A stretch of DNA of 6,295 nucleotides from Woeseiaceae bacterium (GTDB lineage: Bacteria; Pseudomonadota; Gammaproteobacteria; Steroidobacterales; Woeseiaceae), in NCBI GenBank assembly GCA_022615525.1, contig JAKEGN010000431.1, positions 1-6,295 of the forward strand, in the 5' to 3' direction. The position numbers and the translations under genes were made by a program. This document shows positions 5,115 to 6,295 of this stretch, one piece after another. The notes under the pieces were generated by a model, which saw only the letters and a list, made by a program, of their open reading frames with translations, did no database searches and was not told where the DNA came from. Numbering within the stretch: position 1 is the first letter of the stretch; the number at the start of each line of letters is the position of its first letter.

Positions 5115-6295
5115 ATGTCCACCCAATCACTGTTCGAACGCCTCGCAAGCGGCAACCTGGTAGCACAGATCGGCATCGGCATCGTTGCCGGCATCGCGTT
5201 GCTCGTCGTCTGGCCGGAAGGTGCCGCCAGGGCGATGCTGTTCGGCGACCTGTTCGTGCAAGCCCTCAAAGCCGTGGCCCCGGTGCTGGTGCTGGTGCTG
5301 GTGGCTGCGGCACTGGCCAATCAACAGCACCAGCACCCGACGCGGATACGCCCGATCATCGCGCTGTACCTGGTTGGCACGTTCAGCGCCGCCGTGCTTG
5401 CGGTGGTCATGAGCCTTGCATTCCCGAGCACGCTGACGCTGCAGCTGGCGGAACTGGATGTCGTGCCGCCGCAGGGCATCGTCGAGGTCCTGAAGAACCT
5501 GTTGTTCAAACTCGTTGACAACCCGGTGAACGCGCTGATCACCGGCACTTACATCGGCATCCTGGTGTGGGGCGTCGCACTCGGGCTCGGCCTGCGCCAT
5601 GCCTCGCAAGCGAGCAGGGACATGCTGACGGACGTGGCGTCCGCCGTGACCTCAATTGTGCGCATCGTCATTCGCCTGGCCCCCGTCGGAATCTTCGGTC
5701 TCGTCGCCGGCACACTCGCGGCATCCGGCCTGTCCGAGCTGGCGGCTTATGCGCGATTGCTGGCCGTATTGCTCGGTTGCATGCTTCTAATGGCCCTCGT
5801 TGTAAATCCGCTGATCGTCTGGGTGAAAATCCGCCGGAATCCTTACCCGATCATCTTCGTCGCGCTGCGTGAAAGCGGCGTGACCGCGTTCTTTACCCGG
5901 AGCTCGGCTGCCAACATCCCGATCAATCTCGCGCTGTGCGAAAAGCTCGGGCTGGACCGGAATACCTACGCAGTATCGATACCGCTTGGCGCCACTGTGA
6001 ACATGGAAGGCGCGGCCATTACCATAACCGTACTGACTCTGGCGGCGACGCACACCCTGGGCGTCAGTGTCGATGTGCCGACGGCGATACTGCTGTCGGT
6101 GGTGGCGGCGCTGTCGGCCGCCGGCGCATCCGGTGTCGCCGGTGGATCGCTGTTGCTGATTCCGCTCGCCTGCGGCCTGTTCGGGATTCCGGACAGCGTT
6201 GCGATGCAGGTTGTGGGCGTCGGATTCATCATCAGCATCCTGCAGGATTCGGCCGAGACCGCGTTGAACAGTTCGACAGACGTCGTGTTCACCGC
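5115..6295 (+). CDS. sstT: Na+/serine-threonine symporter SstT (3' end beyond window)
   Basis: An open frame runs from ATG 5115 off the right edge, giving 393 residues plus a partial codon. E. coli SstT, as I recall it, has 414, so about 20 are missing. It is an inner-membrane elevator-type transporter of the dicarboxylate/amino acid:cation symporter family that imports L-serine and L-threonine with Na+. Visible signatures: N-terminal SLFERLASGNLVAQI; FVQALKAVAPVLVL (47-60); hairpin 1 TRSSAANIP (261-269); NMEG (296-299), corresponding to the sodium-site NMDG motif; hairpin 2 ASGVAGGS (338-345); and helix 8 DSAETALNSSTD (378-389). In helix 8, E381 replaces the Arg that binds the side-chain carboxylate in glutamate/aspartate carriers, which fits neutral substrates. 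ATG 5115 aligns with the E. coli start. An in-frame ATG at 5052, overlapping the luxR-type stop, would add 21 residues and is less likely. The ribosome binding site is weak (AAGAAG). Confidence 0.95.
   Translation, partial: MSTQSLFERLASGNLVAQIGIGIVAGIALLVVWPEGAARAMLFGDLFVQALKAVAPVLVLVLVAAALANQQHQHPTRIRPIIALYLVGTFSAAVLAVVMSLAFPSTLTLQLAELDVVPPQGIVEVLKNLLFKLVDNPVNALITGTYIGILVWGVALGLGLRHASQASRDMLTDVASAVTSIVRIVIRLAPVGIFGLVAGTLAASGLSELAAYARLLAVLLGCMLLMALVVNPLIVWVKIRRNPYPIIFVALRESGVTAFFTRSSAANIPINLALCEKLGLDRNTYAVSIPLGATVNMEGAAITITVLTLAATHTLGVSVDVPTAILLSVVAALSAAGASGVAGGSLLLIPLACGLFGIPDSVAMQVVGVGFIISILQDSAETALNSSTDVVFT
5282..5337 (+). repeat. GGTGCT hexamer tandem repeat with matching inverted arm inside sstT
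   Basis: GGTGCT occurs three times in a row (5282-5299), encoding the in-frame Val-Leu repeats at residues 57-63. The segment GGTGCTGGTGCTG (5288-5300) is perfectly complementary to CAGCACCAGCACC (5325-5337), giving 13-bp arms with a 24-base loop. The second arm encodes part of the QQHQHP loop. It could form an mRNA hairpin early in the coding region. Confidence 0.6.

Noticed and set aside
3796..5166. A 456-codon open frame on the minus strand across the TIM barrel and LuxR-type genes
   Set aside because: It is antisense to two well-supported protein families, its translation is rich in Arg, His and Ala without motifs, and long shadow frames are common in GC-rich coding DNA.

Overview
The window is GC-rich (roughly 60% by eye), densely coded chromosomal DNA. 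It most resembles a proteobacterium, probably a gammaproteobacterium. The two genes that can be placed most firmly support this: a PII signal protein that matches remembered E. coli GlnK/GlnB almost motif for motif, and a Na+/serine-threonine symporter close to E. coli SstT along its whole visible length. I see no phage, transposase, CRISPR, rRNA or tRNA, so this looks like ordinary chromosome rather than a mobile island.

Region 1 (1-1780, plus strand): the tail of an unidentified gene (to 119), then a MAPEG-family membrane protein (141-563), a DUF2834-like small membrane protein (588-923), a VOC-superfamily protein overlapping it by an ATGA junction (920-1315), and after a 96-base gap a second, different VOC protein (1412-1780). 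Both VOC proteins lack most or all of the usual metal ligands of the glyoxalase fold.

Region 2 (1785-2123, minus strand): a complete PII protein (GlnK-like) that converges on the second VOC gene with only 4 bases between stop codons. There is no amtB, glnA or ntr gene beside it. A 173-base divergent spacer (2124-2296) must hold the promoters for PII and for the rightward genes. It contains a possible -10 for PII and a 7-bp inverted repeat covering the ribosome binding site of the next gene.

Region 3 (2297-6295, plus strand): four closely packed genes. They are a three-histidine-box membrane fatty acid desaturase (2297-3331), a xylose-isomerase-like TIM barrel protein (3340-4224, 8-base gap), a LuxR-type regulator with GTG start and no luxI nearby (4237-5055, 12-base gap), and sstT (5115 to the window edge, 3' end missing). 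The first three are spaced like one operon. The simplest reading is that the LuxR-type protein regulates its own operon and/or sstT; this is inference. The desaturase / TIM barrel / LuxR grouping is the part least explained by known pathways. Nothing here proves a new system.
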